From Microvirga arsenatis (GTDB lineage: Bacteria > Pseudomonadota > Alphaproteobacteria > Rhizobiales > Beijerinckiaceae): DNA of 64,000 bases. Below, in pieces: positions 54,784-63,078 of the stretch. The DNA lies in assembly GCF_009910705.1 (NCBI RefSeq), contig NZ_JAAAXJ010000004.1:248001-312000 (forward strand), read 5' to 3'. Under the pieces are notes generated by a model. The model worked only from the letters and a program-made list of their open reading frames with translations. It did no database searches and was not told the origin of the DNA. Position 1 is the first letter of the stretch, and every line of letters starts with the position of its first letter. The translations under genes were made by a program, and so were the position numbers.

Positions 54784-55139
54784 GAGAATTCTCTGTGCCG
54801 GCGGCCGGATCGGAACGATCCGACATCACGCAGGCGCCACCGCTTCCTGCGTCAGAGGAGCCCGGATCAGGGGTCTGAGGAAGACGTAAGCATGGTCTGC
54901 CGTGTTTCAAGACCGCTCGGGACGGCGGATATGAGGCCTTCTCGAAACGTCAGAGACAAGAACAGAAAACGTTATAAACTAGAAACCAGCGGTTTAAGCT
55001 CCGCCCTATATTCCTGTTCTGCTATCGGACAGCCGCGAAATATCTTGGTCTTTGGTCTTAAAGCCTCAAAGTTGCCTGGATTTCGGATGTACACCCAGGC
55101 TGCATCGACAGTGATTTGCAGGCCCGGATGGTCAGCCCA
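54784..55139. other. Intergenic region with a 7-bp palindrome
   Basis: About 356 bp without a gene. CGGATCG-GAA-CGATCCG at 54806-54822 is a perfect 7-bp inverted repeat 23 bp upstream of the 54783 start, placed where an operator would be. The middle (about 54960-55090) is AT-richer than the surroundings. No riboswitch or EcfG-type site was recognised here. Confidence 0.45.
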
Positions 55140-55850
55140 ATGAGCAGTTCGCCTCAGTACCGAAACGATTTCGCTTTTCCCTGGGACGTCGACCATCAGC
55201 CGAAGAACAACCTCATCGAGGGGATCGAGAGATTCTACCGGCTGTGCCACCTGCGCTGGCGCATCGTTCAACGCTACGGCGGGGCGGCGCGCCCGATGCT
55301 GAAGCGGGTTGGCGGAGCGCTGGATCAGACGGTTCTCGCCACCGCCCTCATCGTGCTTCCCAAGGTTTTCGCCGGGTGGGACAAGGTCCGCCCTGCCCTC
55401 GCCTCCCAGGCGCGGGCGCTCATGCCCTTCCTGCCCTTCGACACGGCGGAGGACGAGGCCCTCAAGCGGGACCCGATCTGGGAACTCCTGGCCGACTTCA
55501 AGGCGCTCAGCCCCGACCAGCAGGACAAGGCCGCCAGGAACCTGGCCCTGCTCTGGGGGCATTTCGAGGACAGCTTCGGTGGCTTGAGCCGGTTCCTCGA
55601 CCAGCCGCGGACCGAGCAGACCCACTATCTCGACAAGCTCGCCGCTGCCTCCCGGCGCATGCGGCTCGCCCGGGGATCGGAGGTGGCGTTCCACTACGTG
55701 ACCGTCGAATTGATGCGGCAATATGTGGCCTGCTTCCAGGCCGGGCGCTCGGACCGGGCCGCCTTGTCCGTTGCGACCTGCGTCGCCACCCTGATCAACC
55801 GCGGGCGGATGATGACGCCGGCCATCGCACCTCCCGCCATGGCGGCCTGA
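55140..55850 (+). CDS. Hypothetical protein
   Basis: This 236-residue protein was not recognised. It is mostly helical with no signal peptide or obvious membrane segment. Aromatic- and basic-rich segments (IERFYRLCHLRWRIVQRYGG) lie near the N-terminus, and a C-terminal half has R-T-E-Q-T-H-Y-L-D-K-L. The start at MSSSPQ is the best ATG; an in-frame ATG at 55128 and a TTG at 55116 are possible. A hairpin (55869-55894) follows. GC-rich codon use is in line with the neighbours. Confidence 0.7.
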   Translation: MSSSPQYRNDFAFPWDVDHQPKNNLIEGIERFYRLCHLRWRIVQRYGGAARPMLKRVGGALDQTVLATALIVLPKVFAGWDKVRPALASQARALMPFLPFDTAEDEALKRDPIWELLADFKALSPDQQDKAARNLALLWGHFEDSFGGLSRFLDQPRTEQTHYLDKLAAASRRMRLARGSEVAFHYVTVELMRQYVACFQAGRSDRAALSVATCVATLINRGRMMTPAIAPPAMAA

Positions 55851-55868
55851 CGGAGAATACGCACAAAG

Positions 55869-55894
55869 AAGCCTGACGGATGACCGCCAGGCTT
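55869..55894. terminator. Bidirectional hairpin between convergent transcripts
   Basis: AAGCCTGACGG and CCGCCAGGCTT pair over 11 bp with one mismatch around ATGA. It lies 18 bp after the stop of the plus-strand gene at 55850. On the minus strand the downstream bases CTTCTTTG are weakly T-rich. Confidence 0.5.
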
Positions 55895-55930
55895 GTCAGT
55901 TGCCAGAGGGAACGAAGGATTCGCGGGGAC

Positions 55931-55955
55931 AACGGCAAAGCCGCGCTTCGGTTCC
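55931..55955 (-). promoter_or_regulatory. Possible EcfG-type promoter without an obvious gene
   Basis: On the minus strand GGAAC (55955-55951) and CGTT (55934-55931) are separated by 16 bp, matching the alphaproteobacterial general-stress sigma factor consensus. The only downstream features are the hairpin at 55869-55894 and antisense to the gene ending at 55850. A chance match cannot be excluded. Confidence 0.35.
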
Positions 55956-55992
55956 TGCAGGCCCTCTCCGGCGCCGGCTGCCCCTCCCGCGC

Positions 55993-56565
55993 TCAGATCG
56001 GCCCGCGCGGCATTTCGTGCCAGTAGTCCCGCACTTCCTGCTCGCGCGCGCGGTCGGGCCACACGCGGTCGTCGCCGTAGAAAGCCGGCGCTCCGCGAAC
56101 CTGCGCTTCGGTCACATCGGTGCGGTAGCCCTCCAGTTCCGTGTCGTAGGAGAGCTTGTCCCAGGGAATCGTGTGATGCTGCACGCCGATTCCGAGAAAG
56201 CCGCCGAAGGTCACGTCCACGTAGAGGACGCGGCCGCTCACCTTCTCGATCAGCAGGCGCTTGATCGTGCCGATCTGCGTTCCGCGCGGATCGTACACTG
56301 CCGTGCCCTCGACGCGGTCGCTCTCGATCACCGGATGCAGTGAAGCCGGGCGTTTGACAGGCCCCCAGAGATAAAAGCCGTTCTCCAGGATCCCCGCAGC
56401 CACCACCGCGCGGCTGACATCAGCATTCCACGCATCGCCGGGAGCAATGGTCTGCGCCAGGGTCCAGGGACCCTGCTCGGCAGGCAAGGCCTCACCCCCG
56501 GGACTTTCGGCAAAGCCCTGCAGTCCGGGTTCGGACTCGGACCGGAACACATAGTAGGTTCTCAC
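55993..56565 (-). CDS. PRC-barrel domain protein
   Basis: The 190-residue protein starts at a GTG with GGAGG five bases upstream. An N-terminal unrecognised segment (about 1-75) begins with Y-Y-V-F-R-S-E-S-E-P-G. A PRC-barrel (about 85-150) follows with I-G-T-I-K-R-L-L-I-E-K-V-S-G-R-V-L-Y-V-D-V and H-H-T-I-P-W-D-K-L. PRC-barrel proteins of this type are often stress-induced in Rhizobiales; no EcfG site was found just upstream. The ligand is unknown. Confidence 0.8.
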   Translation of the reverse strand: MRTYYVFRSESEPGLQGFAESPGGEALPAEQGPWTLAQTIAPGDAWNADVSRAVVAAGILENGFYLWGPVKRPASLHPVIESDRVEGTAVYDPRGTQIGTIKRLLIEKVSGRVLYVDVTFGGFLGIGVQHHTIPWDKLSYDTELEGYRTDVTEAQVRGAPAFYGDDRVWPDRAREQEVRDYWHEMPRGPI

Positions 56566-56825
56566 GCGCGCCTCCTCTTCAAGCAGAATCGATCGCAGCG
56601 CATTCCTCAGCCCAAGCCTCAGCCCAAGCCGCACACGGCATCCGCAGGGGCTCAGGTCGCCATTGTAAACCCCGGCGGCGACGCCTCAAAGAAGGATCGG
56701 ACACGGCAGCGATCGAGCCGGTCGGCAGCGCGCTCTTCGCGCGGGCCGCGTTGGATCGCCGGCGGATCGATGCTACCTTGATCCTGCGGGCACGAGGTTC
56801 CGTCGCATCGCAAGGGAAAACCCCC

Positions 56826-57101
56826 GTGGCAGATCTGGCCATCTCCCTGCTGATCGTTCTCGCCGGCGCGGTCGGCATGCTCCTGCTGCTGCTCACATGG
56901 TTCGGCAGCAGAAGCATCACGCCGGAAATCGAGGACGATTTCGATCCCATCGTCGGGAGCCGGGATCCCATCGCGATCTACGAATCGCATGGCCCGTACA
57001 TTCCCATGCCCGAGCATCTGAAGACCCACGATCAGATGGTCGAGTGGATGACGAAGGAACTCCCCAGGCTCACGGCAGGAGCCGCCACTCCCCGCGGCTG
57101 A
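56826..57101 (+). CDS. Small single-span membrane protein
   Basis: The 91-residue product of unknown function starts at a GTG (MADLAISLLIVLAG). One membrane segment (about residues 4-25) is followed by an acidic, partly disordered domain (E-I-E-D-D-F-D-P-I-V-G-S-R-D-P). AGGG lies about 12 bases upstream. A longer frame upstream lacks a good start and hydrophobic layout. It is divergent from the PRC-barrel gene. Confidence 0.6.
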   Translation: MADLAISLLIVLAGAVGMLLLLLTWFGSRSITPEIEDDFDPIVGSRDPIAIYESHGPYIPMPEHLKTHDQMVEWMTKELPRLTAGAATPRG

Positions 57102-57115
57102 AGGAGCCTGCAGCC

Positions 57116-57418
57116 TCAATCGCAGCGGCGGATGCGGCGCGTGATCGTTCTGCCCCGGCGATCCTCTTCCTGGATCGTGATGTTCCGGCAGCGGGTTTCA
57201 TAAACGTCGTAGCGTTCCTCGCGCATGGCATCGCGGCGGCCGGCCTCGTAGGCGCGCTGCTGACGCCAGCGCTCGCGGCGCTCTTCCGCGGGATCCCCGA
57301 CCCCGATCTGCGGGCGCCCGTCGGGACCGATCCCGAACTGGATCTGCGGCTGGGCCATCGTTGGGGCGGAGGCCAGAAGGCCCGTGGCGACGGCGGCAAG
57401 AAAAAGGGTCTTAGTCAT
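57116..57418 (-). CDS. Small secreted protein with EcfG-type promoter
   Basis: This 100-residue protein has a Sec signal peptide (MTKTLFLAAVATGLLASAPTMA) split here only for length; the mature part begins QPQIQFGIGPDG. It has a middle charged R-E-R-W-R-Q-Q-R segment and two cysteines near the end (TRCRN and RRCD). A second ATG three codons upstream is possible. An EcfG-type promoter lies just upstream. It is therefore a likely general stress response gene of unknown function. Confidence 0.75.
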   Translation of the reverse strand: MTKTLFLAAVATGLLASAPTMAQPQIQFGIGPDGRPQIGVGDPAEERRERWRQQRAYEAGRRDAMREERYDVYETRCRNITIQEEDRRGRTITRRIRRCD

Positions 57419-57448
57419 TGGCAACATCCCGTTTGGCAATGGCAGGCC

Positions 57449-57473
57449 AACGCCTGCACGTGGAAGCGGTTCC
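57449..57473 (-). promoter_or_regulatory. EcfG-type general stress promoter
   Basis: On the minus strand GGAAC (57473-57469) and CGTT (57452-57449) are exactly 16 bp apart, the alphaproteobacterial EcfG consensus. The start codon of the small secreted protein lies 31 bp downstream of CGTT, allowing a short leader. Confidence 0.65.
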
Positions 57474-57513
57474 AAACGTGACGGGTTGCGCCGGGGCGGA
57501 CGATTTCGATCGA

Positions 57514-57630
57514 TCAGGGGAACATCAGGGAAGCGGCGAACGCGCTGACGGCGTAGGCGAGGCCTAAAAGCAGCGGCGCGAGGAGCGCCGCCGAGGCGAT
57601 GAGGAAGACGGGCAGGCTGGGACTTCGCAT
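57514..57630 (-). CDS. 38-residue membrane microprotein
   Basis: A small open frame starts at an ATG with GGAGGAG about 8 bases upstream, a strong site. The product MRSPSLPVFLIASAALL continues through a single hydrophobic span and ends M-F-P. It has one predicted membrane segment covering most of its length. Function is unknown. It sits between the EcfG-promoter gene and the YbaN gene on the same strand. Confidence 0.6.
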   Translation of the reverse strand: MRSPSLPVFLIASAALLAPLLLGLAYAVSAFAASLMFP

Positions 57631-57763
57631 GGCATCGCTCCTCCGGCTTTGCGCGAAGCTTCACCTGAACCTGGGCCGGAGCATGGCGCATCCTTGGCCG
57701 AATGCGGGACAGCCTGCGGCCTCTCCTGCGCGGCCGGCGCGGATGATGGCAGCCTCTGCGTCG

Positions 57764-58153
57764 CTAACCGTCTTGCATCCCGCTGCCCGCCTCCGCCCGC
57801 GGGCTCGGCCGGGTGGCGATGTAGATCGCGACGCTTCCCATGACGGCCGCGAGAAGGGCAGGCACGAGACGGCTTTCGGAGAGCCAGAGGATGAGCGCAT
57901 AGGAAACGGCGAGCATCGCCAGCGCCAGGATCTTGGCGCGGCGCGGGATGGCTCTTTCGTCGCGCCATGTGGTGAGCAGCGCTCCGAAGCGGGGATGGCT
58001 GTAGAGCCTTTCGGCCAAAGCCGGATTGGAACGGGCGAAGCACCATGCCGCCAGCAGCACGAACGGCGTCGTCGGCAGCACCGGCAGGAAAATCCCGACG
58101 ATGCCCAGAGCAAGGCTGCCATACCCGAGGCAGAGATAGAGGCGACGCACCAT
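57764..58153 (-). CDS. YbaN family (DUF454) membrane protein
   Basis: The 129-residue protein starts at MVRRLYLCLGYGSLALGIVG, and has the DUF454 signature LPVLPTTPFVLLAAWCFARSNP. It has about three to four membrane segments. Function is unknown. The frame is open for 16 codons upstream but lacks family similarity. It is transcribed toward the 38-residue gene. Confidence 0.88.
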   Translation of the reverse strand: MVRRLYLCLGYGSLALGIVGIFLPVLPTTPFVLLAAWCFARSNPALAERLYSHPRFGALLTTWRDERAIPRRAKILALAMLAVSYALILWLSESRLVPALLAAVMGSVAIYIATRPSPRAEAGSGMQDG

Positions 58154-58311
58154 GAATGCCTGCAGGCTCCCGTGAGAGGGTATAATGCCTGCCACCGGCA
58201 TCGGTGCCGCGCAAGTCCGGCGGAGAGTGAAACGGAACAGGCCGGCTCCACGAGACGAGGCCTGCGATATGTTCGGCAGTCAGCGCGATGCGGATGCCGA
58301 TGACCTGCGCA

Positions 58312-58539
58312 TCAGCGACGCGTATCGAGGTCGGCGGCCTGATCGGAATGATGCGTGGCACCGCGTACGGGCGGAGCCGTCATGCGGGAGCGCTGACGTC
58401 GGGCCTTCAGGACGGATCCTGCCTCCTCGATGTCCTGCCAGAAGGTGCCGAGCTGACAACGCCAGTTGCGCAGAGGAGTGGCGGGAAGCGCAGCCTCGGG
58501 CTCGACCGCTTTGGAGAAAATTTCGAAAAATCTCATCAT
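58312..58539 (-). CDS. Hypothetical small protein
   Basis: This 75-residue frame starts M-M-R-F-F-E-I-F-S-K-A-V-E with GGAGGAA about 6-8 bases upstream of two adjacent ATGs. The rest is W-R-C-Q-L-G-T-F-W-Q-D and a basic C-terminus. No family was recognised. The strong ribosome-binding site is the main support; base composition fits the neighbours. Confidence 0.45.
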   Translation of the reverse strand: MMRFFEIFSKAVEPEAALPATPLRNWRCQLGTFWQDIEEAGSVLKARRQRSRMTAPPVRGATHHSDQAADLDTRR

Positions 58540-58955
58540 CGGCGCTTCCTCCGCCCTGGGACCCGCGAACGCTGCGAGCGGCCCTGAGGCTTGGCCTTCA
58601 GGTCTTTCGTTCGAAATGTCGGCGGCTGGTGCCAACCGCCCCTTGCTTAATATGATAAGCATAATATGAAAGCTCATCGAAATTCAAGGGGCATTCGAGA
58701 GGATTCGAGAGGAAGCGAATACTATCCTTTCCCTTTCGTAAGCTCGCGTGAAAGACACAATCCTGGTCCCCTAAGTCGTCCGGGGAAGGATTTGGGAACG
58801 CTGGGACCGTGCCTTCGAAACCTGAAAGGGTTGGGATCGCCACCTCTGCAGGAGGCGCTGGACAATGCAACGCGAAGTGGTATTATATTGCACGGATCAT
58901 TGTATTGTCGACTCTGGTTGCCCTCTTCGCCCATCGCTAACGGGAGTGAAACGCC
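58540..58955. other. AT-rich intergenic region with repeats upstream of tetR
   Basis: About 415 bp. At 58644-58672 the sequence has two TAATATGA units 14 bp apart with inverted GCTT/AAGC. A 10-bp tandem repeat (ATTCGAGAGG twice) lies at 58693-58712. The tetR promoter is at 58859-58886. No other gene was seen. Confidence 0.5.
58859..58886 (+). promoter_or_regulatory. Sigma-70-like promoter for the TetR gene
   Basis: TGGACA (58859-58864) and TATTAT (58881-58886) are separated by 16 bp, each one base from consensus. The tetR start codon is about 70 bp downstream. Confidence 0.6.
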
Positions 58956-59543
58956 ATGCGCTATGGAAAAGGCCACAAGGATGCAACCCATAGGCGCATC
59001 GTCGAGGTTGCTTCGAAGCAGCTGCGCAAGGATGGCGTCGGCGCAAGCGGGGTGGCGGGCCTCATGGCCAGCGCGGGCCTCACCCATGGCGGCTTCTACA
59101 GCCACTTTCCGTCGAAGGACGCTCTGATCGAGGAAGCGCTGGCCGCCGCCTTGGAGCAGGTCAAAGCCTGGATCGGGAGCGTCGCGGAATCGAACGAGGA
59201 CAAGTTCGAGGCGGTGATCCGCGCCTACCTGAGCCCCGAACACCGGGACAACCCTGAAACCGGATGCGTGGCGGGAGCGCTTGCCCCGGAAATCGCGCGG
59301 CACTCGCCGGCCGTGCGCGAGATGTTCACGAAGAGCATCATCGAACATGTCGATATGCTCGCCTCTCTGCTCCCTGCCAGCGCAACCCCGCAAGCCCGTC
59401 GCTCCGTGGCGATGGCGATCATTGCCGGCACCACCGGCATGATCCAGCTCGCGCGTGCGGTCGACGATGAGGAGCTCTCCGACGAGATCCTCGAGTCCGG
59501 GATTGCCGCCTGCCTGAGCCTCGCCCGCTCGATCAGCTCCTGA
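58956..59543 (+). CDS. TetR/AcrR family transcriptional regulator
   Basis: This 195-residue protein begins MRYGKGHKDATHRRIVEVAS and has a TetR helix-turn-helix (G-V-A-G-L-M-A-S-A-G-L-T-H-G-G-F-Y-S-H-F, about residues 32-51). The G-G-F-Y-S-H-F-x-S-K-D turn is typical of the subgroup near NemR and AcuR. The C-terminal ligand domain is helical with one cysteine (C77-region TGCVAGAL). Target and ligand are unknown; the amidase gene is convergent. Confidence 0.9.
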   Translation: MRYGKGHKDATHRRIVEVASKQLRKDGVGASGVAGLMASAGLTHGGFYSHFPSKDALIEEALAAALEQVKAWIGSVAESNEDKFEAVIRAYLSPEHRDNPETGCVAGALAPEIARHSPAVREMFTKSIIEHVDMLASLLPASATPQARRSVAMAIIAGTTGMIQLARAVDDEELSDEILESGIAACLSLARSISS

Positions 59544-59559
59544 ACCGCGGCAGCCCAGG

Positions 59560-60852
59560 TCAGCGGGCGATCGCGCGCCCGACGCCGGCTGCGATCTCCA
59601 GCAGCAGCCGGTCGTGGCCGTTGCGGGCCACCAGCATCAGCCCGACCGGTCGCTCGCAGCCGGGAACCGGGATCGAGATGGCGGTGAGGTCGAACTGGTT
59701 GGCGAACATGGTGTTGCGCAGGATCAGCCAATCCATCCGGTTGTAGAGCTTGTCGTCCGCCTCCAGCGGCGCCGTCAGCGGCGCGGAGACGGCCGTCGTC
59801 GGCAGCGCCAGGACGTCGACGGGAGACAGCCGCTCGTCCATCGCCGCAACGAGAGCCTGGCGGCGGCGCAGCATGCGGATATAGGCCGGCGCCGGCACCG
59901 TGCCGCTGCGGGCGATCCACCAGCGCACCCGCGGGTCGATCTCGGCCGCCTTCGTTTCCAGCCAGTCCGCATGAACCTCCGACGCCTCGATGGAGGCGAT
60001 GGAGGCGGCCACCGTAGTCTCGGACATGGCCTGAAGCAGATCCTCGATGCCGTGGTCGGCGATTCGTGCGCCGGCCTGCGACAGGCGGCTCAGGGCGGCC
60101 TCGAAGGCATCGGCCACCATCGGCTCAGTTTCCGAGAACAGGCGCCCCTGAGGGACGCCGATCCGCAATCCTTCCAGCGGATGGGGATGGGGGATCCATG
60201 GCTCCTCGCCCGCCATCACCGCGTCCGCAGCGGCGCAGTCCTGGACGGAATGCGCGAGCGGCCCGATGGAATCGAGGCTGGGAGAGAGCGGAAAGGCTCC
60301 GTCCAGGGGCACGCGGCGTGCGGTGGGCTTGAAGCCGACCACGCCGTTGAGCGCCGCGGGGATGCGCACCGACCCGCCCGTGTCGCTGCCGATGGAGATC
60401 TCGCTCGTGCCCTCCGCCACCGACACGCCCGCGCCCGAGGAGGAGCCGCCCGGGATCCGCAGCGGGTCGGCGGCGTTGCCCGGCGTGCCGTAATGCGGGT
60501 TGAGGCCCAGACCCGAGAAGGCGAACTCGACCATGTTGGTCTTGCCGAGGATCACCGCCCCGGCCTGCCGCAGGCGGCGGACGACGGTGGCGTCCTTCTC
60601 GGCCGGAGGCCGGTCCCGCAAGGCGATGGAGCCGGCAAGCGTCGTCTCGTCCGCTACGTCGAAGAGATCCTTGACCGACACGATGGCGCCGTCGAGCGGT
60701 CCCAAGGAAATGCCGGCACGTCGGCGGGCATCGGCGGCATCGGCCGCGGCGCGGGCGGCATCCTCGTAGAGGCGCAGGAACACGCGCTCGTCCGCGGCGC
60801 GCGCCTTAAGGCGCGAGAGGATCGCTTCGAGCTTGTCACGGGTCGTCGTCAT
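59560..60852 (-). CDS. Amidase (amidase-signature family)
   Basis: The 430-residue enzyme has the Ser-cisSer-Lys triad: the lysine in G-A-I-V-S-V-K-D, the cis-serine in GGSSSGAGVSVA, and the nucleophile in GSDTGGSVRIPAA. It hydrolyses amide bonds of an unknown substrate; it lacks GatA context (no gatB or gatC here). The start MTTTRDKLEA is preferred over an ATG 13 codons upstream. Confidence 0.9.
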   Translation of the reverse strand: MTTTRDKLEAILSRLKARAADERVFLRLYEDAARAAADAADARRRAGISLGPLDGAIVSVKDLFDVADETTLAGSIALRDRPPAEKDATVVRRLRQAGAVILGKTNMVEFAFSGLGLNPHYGTPGNAADPLRIPGGSSSGAGVSVAEGTSEISIGSDTGGSVRIPAALNGVVGFKPTARRVPLDGAFPLSPSLDSIGPLAHSVQDCAAADAVMAGEEPWIPHPHPLEGLRIGVPQGRLFSETEPMVADAFEAALSRLSQAGARIADHGIEDLLQAMSETTVAASIASIEASEVHADWLETKAAEIDPRVRWWIARSGTVPAPAYIRMLRRRQALVAAMDERLSPVDVLALPTTAVSAPLTAPLEADDKLYNRMDWLILRNTMFANQFDLTAISIPVPGCERPVGLMLVARNGHDRLLLEIAAGVGRAIAR

Positions 60853-60932
60853 GAGGGCACCGGATGGAGGATCGAGGCTTGAGGTTAGCACGAGAGGGGG
60901 CTTGCCCTGTCAAGCAGGATCGCGCCCATCGC

Positions 60933-63077
60933 TTAAGAAGCGAAGCGCTCCCGGGCTTCGTCCGCATCGTCCTCGTCCGTCATCAGGGTCGTGATGGGGA
61001 AGGTGATCACGCAGCGAATGCCGGCCGGCGCGAAGTCGAGCTTGATCTCGCCCCCGAGTTGCTGCGCGAGGCCGCGCTGGATCAGCTTGGTGCCGAAGCC
61101 CTGGCGTTCCGGCTTCTTCACCGGCGGGCCGCCGCTCTCGACCCACTCCACGAGCAGGGCCGGCTCGTCTCCGGAGGTGACGGCCCACATCACGGTCACT
61201 CGTCCGTCCGGCACCGAGAGGCTGCCGTACTTGAGCGCGTTCGTCGCCATCTCGTGAATGGCGAGTCCGAGCGCCAGGACGGCTCCTGGCTGAAGGTTGA
61301 TCTTCGGGCCCTTCAGACGAATGCGCTGGCGCATGGCATCCTGATAGGGATCGAGCTCGTTCTTCAGCACGTCCTCCAGCAGCGCGCCCTGCCATTGCGT
61401 GGCGGTGAGAAGATCGTGGGTCTTGGCCATCCCGTGCAGGCGGTCCATGAAGGCGCTCCAGGCAGCGGGATCCATGTTCTCGGCGGAGCGCCTCGTGAGC
61501 GAGGCCACCGACTGCACGGTGGCAAGCGTGTTCTTGACCCTGTGGTTGAGCTCGCGCAGCAGCAGCGCCTGGCGCTCCTCGGCTTGCTTGCGCTCCGTGA
61601 TCTCCTGCGACACGCCGACCATCGACATCCGCCCGTCCGGCGCGATGCGCCTGCGCCCGCTGATCCGGATCCAGTGCTCGCTCCCATCCGGCCAGAGAGC
61701 GCGGTACTCCACATTCAGGTCCGTCCCCAGGGCAGCGGCCTGGGCAACCGCCTCCGCCTGCAGGGCGCGATCCTCGGGATGGATCGAGGCGACGAGGTCC
61801 TCGTAGGAGAAGGGCTCGTCGGGCCCGCGGCCGAAATTGGCGCGGCAGGTCGGCGAGGCGATGAAGGCGCCCGTGGACGGCGTGAACTCCCACGAGCCGA
61901 GATGTCCCGCGGTGAGCGCGAGGCGCAGGCGCGCCTCGCTGTCCGCCATCCGGGCGAGAACGGCCTCGCGCTCGCGCTCGTGCTGGCCGATCTCGGACGA
62001 GGCTTCGCCCAGCGCCTTCTTGATCGTGTCGAATTCCAGCACCCGCGTGGTGGCCCTGTCCGAGACCTCCTCCCCGCGGCCGAGGGCCTGGGCGGCGGCC
62101 ACGAGTTCGTCGACCGGCCTTGCGATCGAACGGGAGAGCACCGCCGCCAGGACGAGGGCGCCCAGAACGACTCCGAGCAGGCTCACGAGCCAGAGCAGGG
62201 AGCGTCGGGCCGACTTCGCCAGCTCCGCATCCGGGATGCTGATGATGAATGACCAGCCATAGGCCGGCGACCGGCTGAAATAGGTGCGGACCGGGATTCC
62301 CTCCAGCGTGACGCTCTGCAGGATGCCCTCGGGCGCGGAGGCAAGGGCCTCCTGGACATAGGTGCTCGCCGGCTGCCCGATGAAGCGCTCCGGCGCGCGG
62401 GAGCGCGCGACGATCCGGTTGCTGCGGTCGAGCACCGCGGCATTCCAGCTCTCGGCGAGCCGCTGCTCGCGGAGAATGGCCTGGAAGATGTCGGGCGCGA
62501 TGGCCAGCGACAGGATGTACGCGACGGACTCGCCCAGCACGACCGGCACGTCGACGGTGATGAGGCGCTGTCCCGTCAGCGAACCCACAAAGAGATCAGA
62601 GACATGGGGCGCGCGGGTTTCCTGGACCTTGCGGAGCACATCCGGGCGGTTGCTGTCCGGCAGGCGCACGCCGTAGGGCACGCGCGTGTTGAAGATCGTG
62701 CGACCGCCAGGCTCGAAGAGGGCGACCCAGGACGGATGGACGAGACCCGCCTCCTTCACCTGCCGATAGAAGCCCTCGAAATTGCCCTCGGCCAACACGG
62801 GCGACTGGGCGAGGATCCGCAGCGCAAGAACGGATTTGTCGATCTCGCGATCCAGCAGCAGGCTGAGCGCGCGGGCCGTGTCCTGCATGCGCAGGTCAAC
62901 GGATTCCCGCTCGGCCCGGTAGCTGGAATAGAGGCCGCCGGCGGCCACGAGGATGGTCGGCAAGGCCAGCACGAACACCAGCCCCCACAGAACCTGGCGC
63001 AGCGAGATTCGGGCTTTCCCGGCGGGACCCTCGGCCGCCTCGACGCTCCTCCGGGCTCTGGATCCCCACCCGATCAT
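60933..63077 (-). CDS. HWE-family sensor histidine kinase with dCache and PAS domains
   Basis: The 714-residue kinase has an N-terminal membrane segment (about 28-48), a periplasmic dCache-type domain (about 50-285) and a second membrane segment (about 295-317). HAMP (about 318-370) and PAS (about 385-495) domains follow. The HWE H-box ELNHRVKNTLATVQ has H512, and the ATPase domain has H-E-M-A-T-N-A-L-K-Y. The ligand is unknown. It starts one base after the stop of the upstream kinase gene. Confidence 0.9.
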   Translation of the reverse strand: MIGWGSRARRSVEAAEGPAGKARISLRQVLWGLVFVLALPTILVAAGGLYSSYRAERESVDLRMQDTARALSLLLDREIDKSVLALRILAQSPVLAEGNFEGFYRQVKEAGLVHPSWVALFEPGGRTIFNTRVPYGVRLPDSNRPDVLRKVQETRAPHVSDLFVGSLTGQRLITVDVPVVLGESVAYILSLAIAPDIFQAILREQRLAESWNAAVLDRSNRIVARSRAPERFIGQPASTYVQEALASAPEGILQSVTLEGIPVRTYFSRSPAYGWSFIISIPDAELAKSARRSLLWLVSLLGVVLGALVLAAVLSRSIARPVDELVAAAQALGRGEEVSDRATTRVLEFDTIKKALGEASSEIGQHEREREAVLARMADSEARLRLALTAGHLGSWEFTPSTGAFIASPTCRANFGRGPDEPFSYEDLVASIHPEDRALQAEAVAQAAALGTDLNVEYRALWPDGSEHWIRISGRRRIAPDGRMSMVGVSQEITERKQAEERQALLLRELNHRVKNTLATVQSVASLTRRSAENMDPAAWSAFMDRLHGMAKTHDLLTATQWQGALLEDVLKNELDPYQDAMRQRIRLKGPKINLQPGAVLALGLAIHEMATNALKYGSLSVPDGRVTVMWAVTSGDEPALLVEWVESGGPPVKKPERQGFGTKLIQRGLAQQLGGEIKLDFAPAGIRCVITFPITTLMTDEDDADEARERFAS

Positions 63078-63078
63078 G

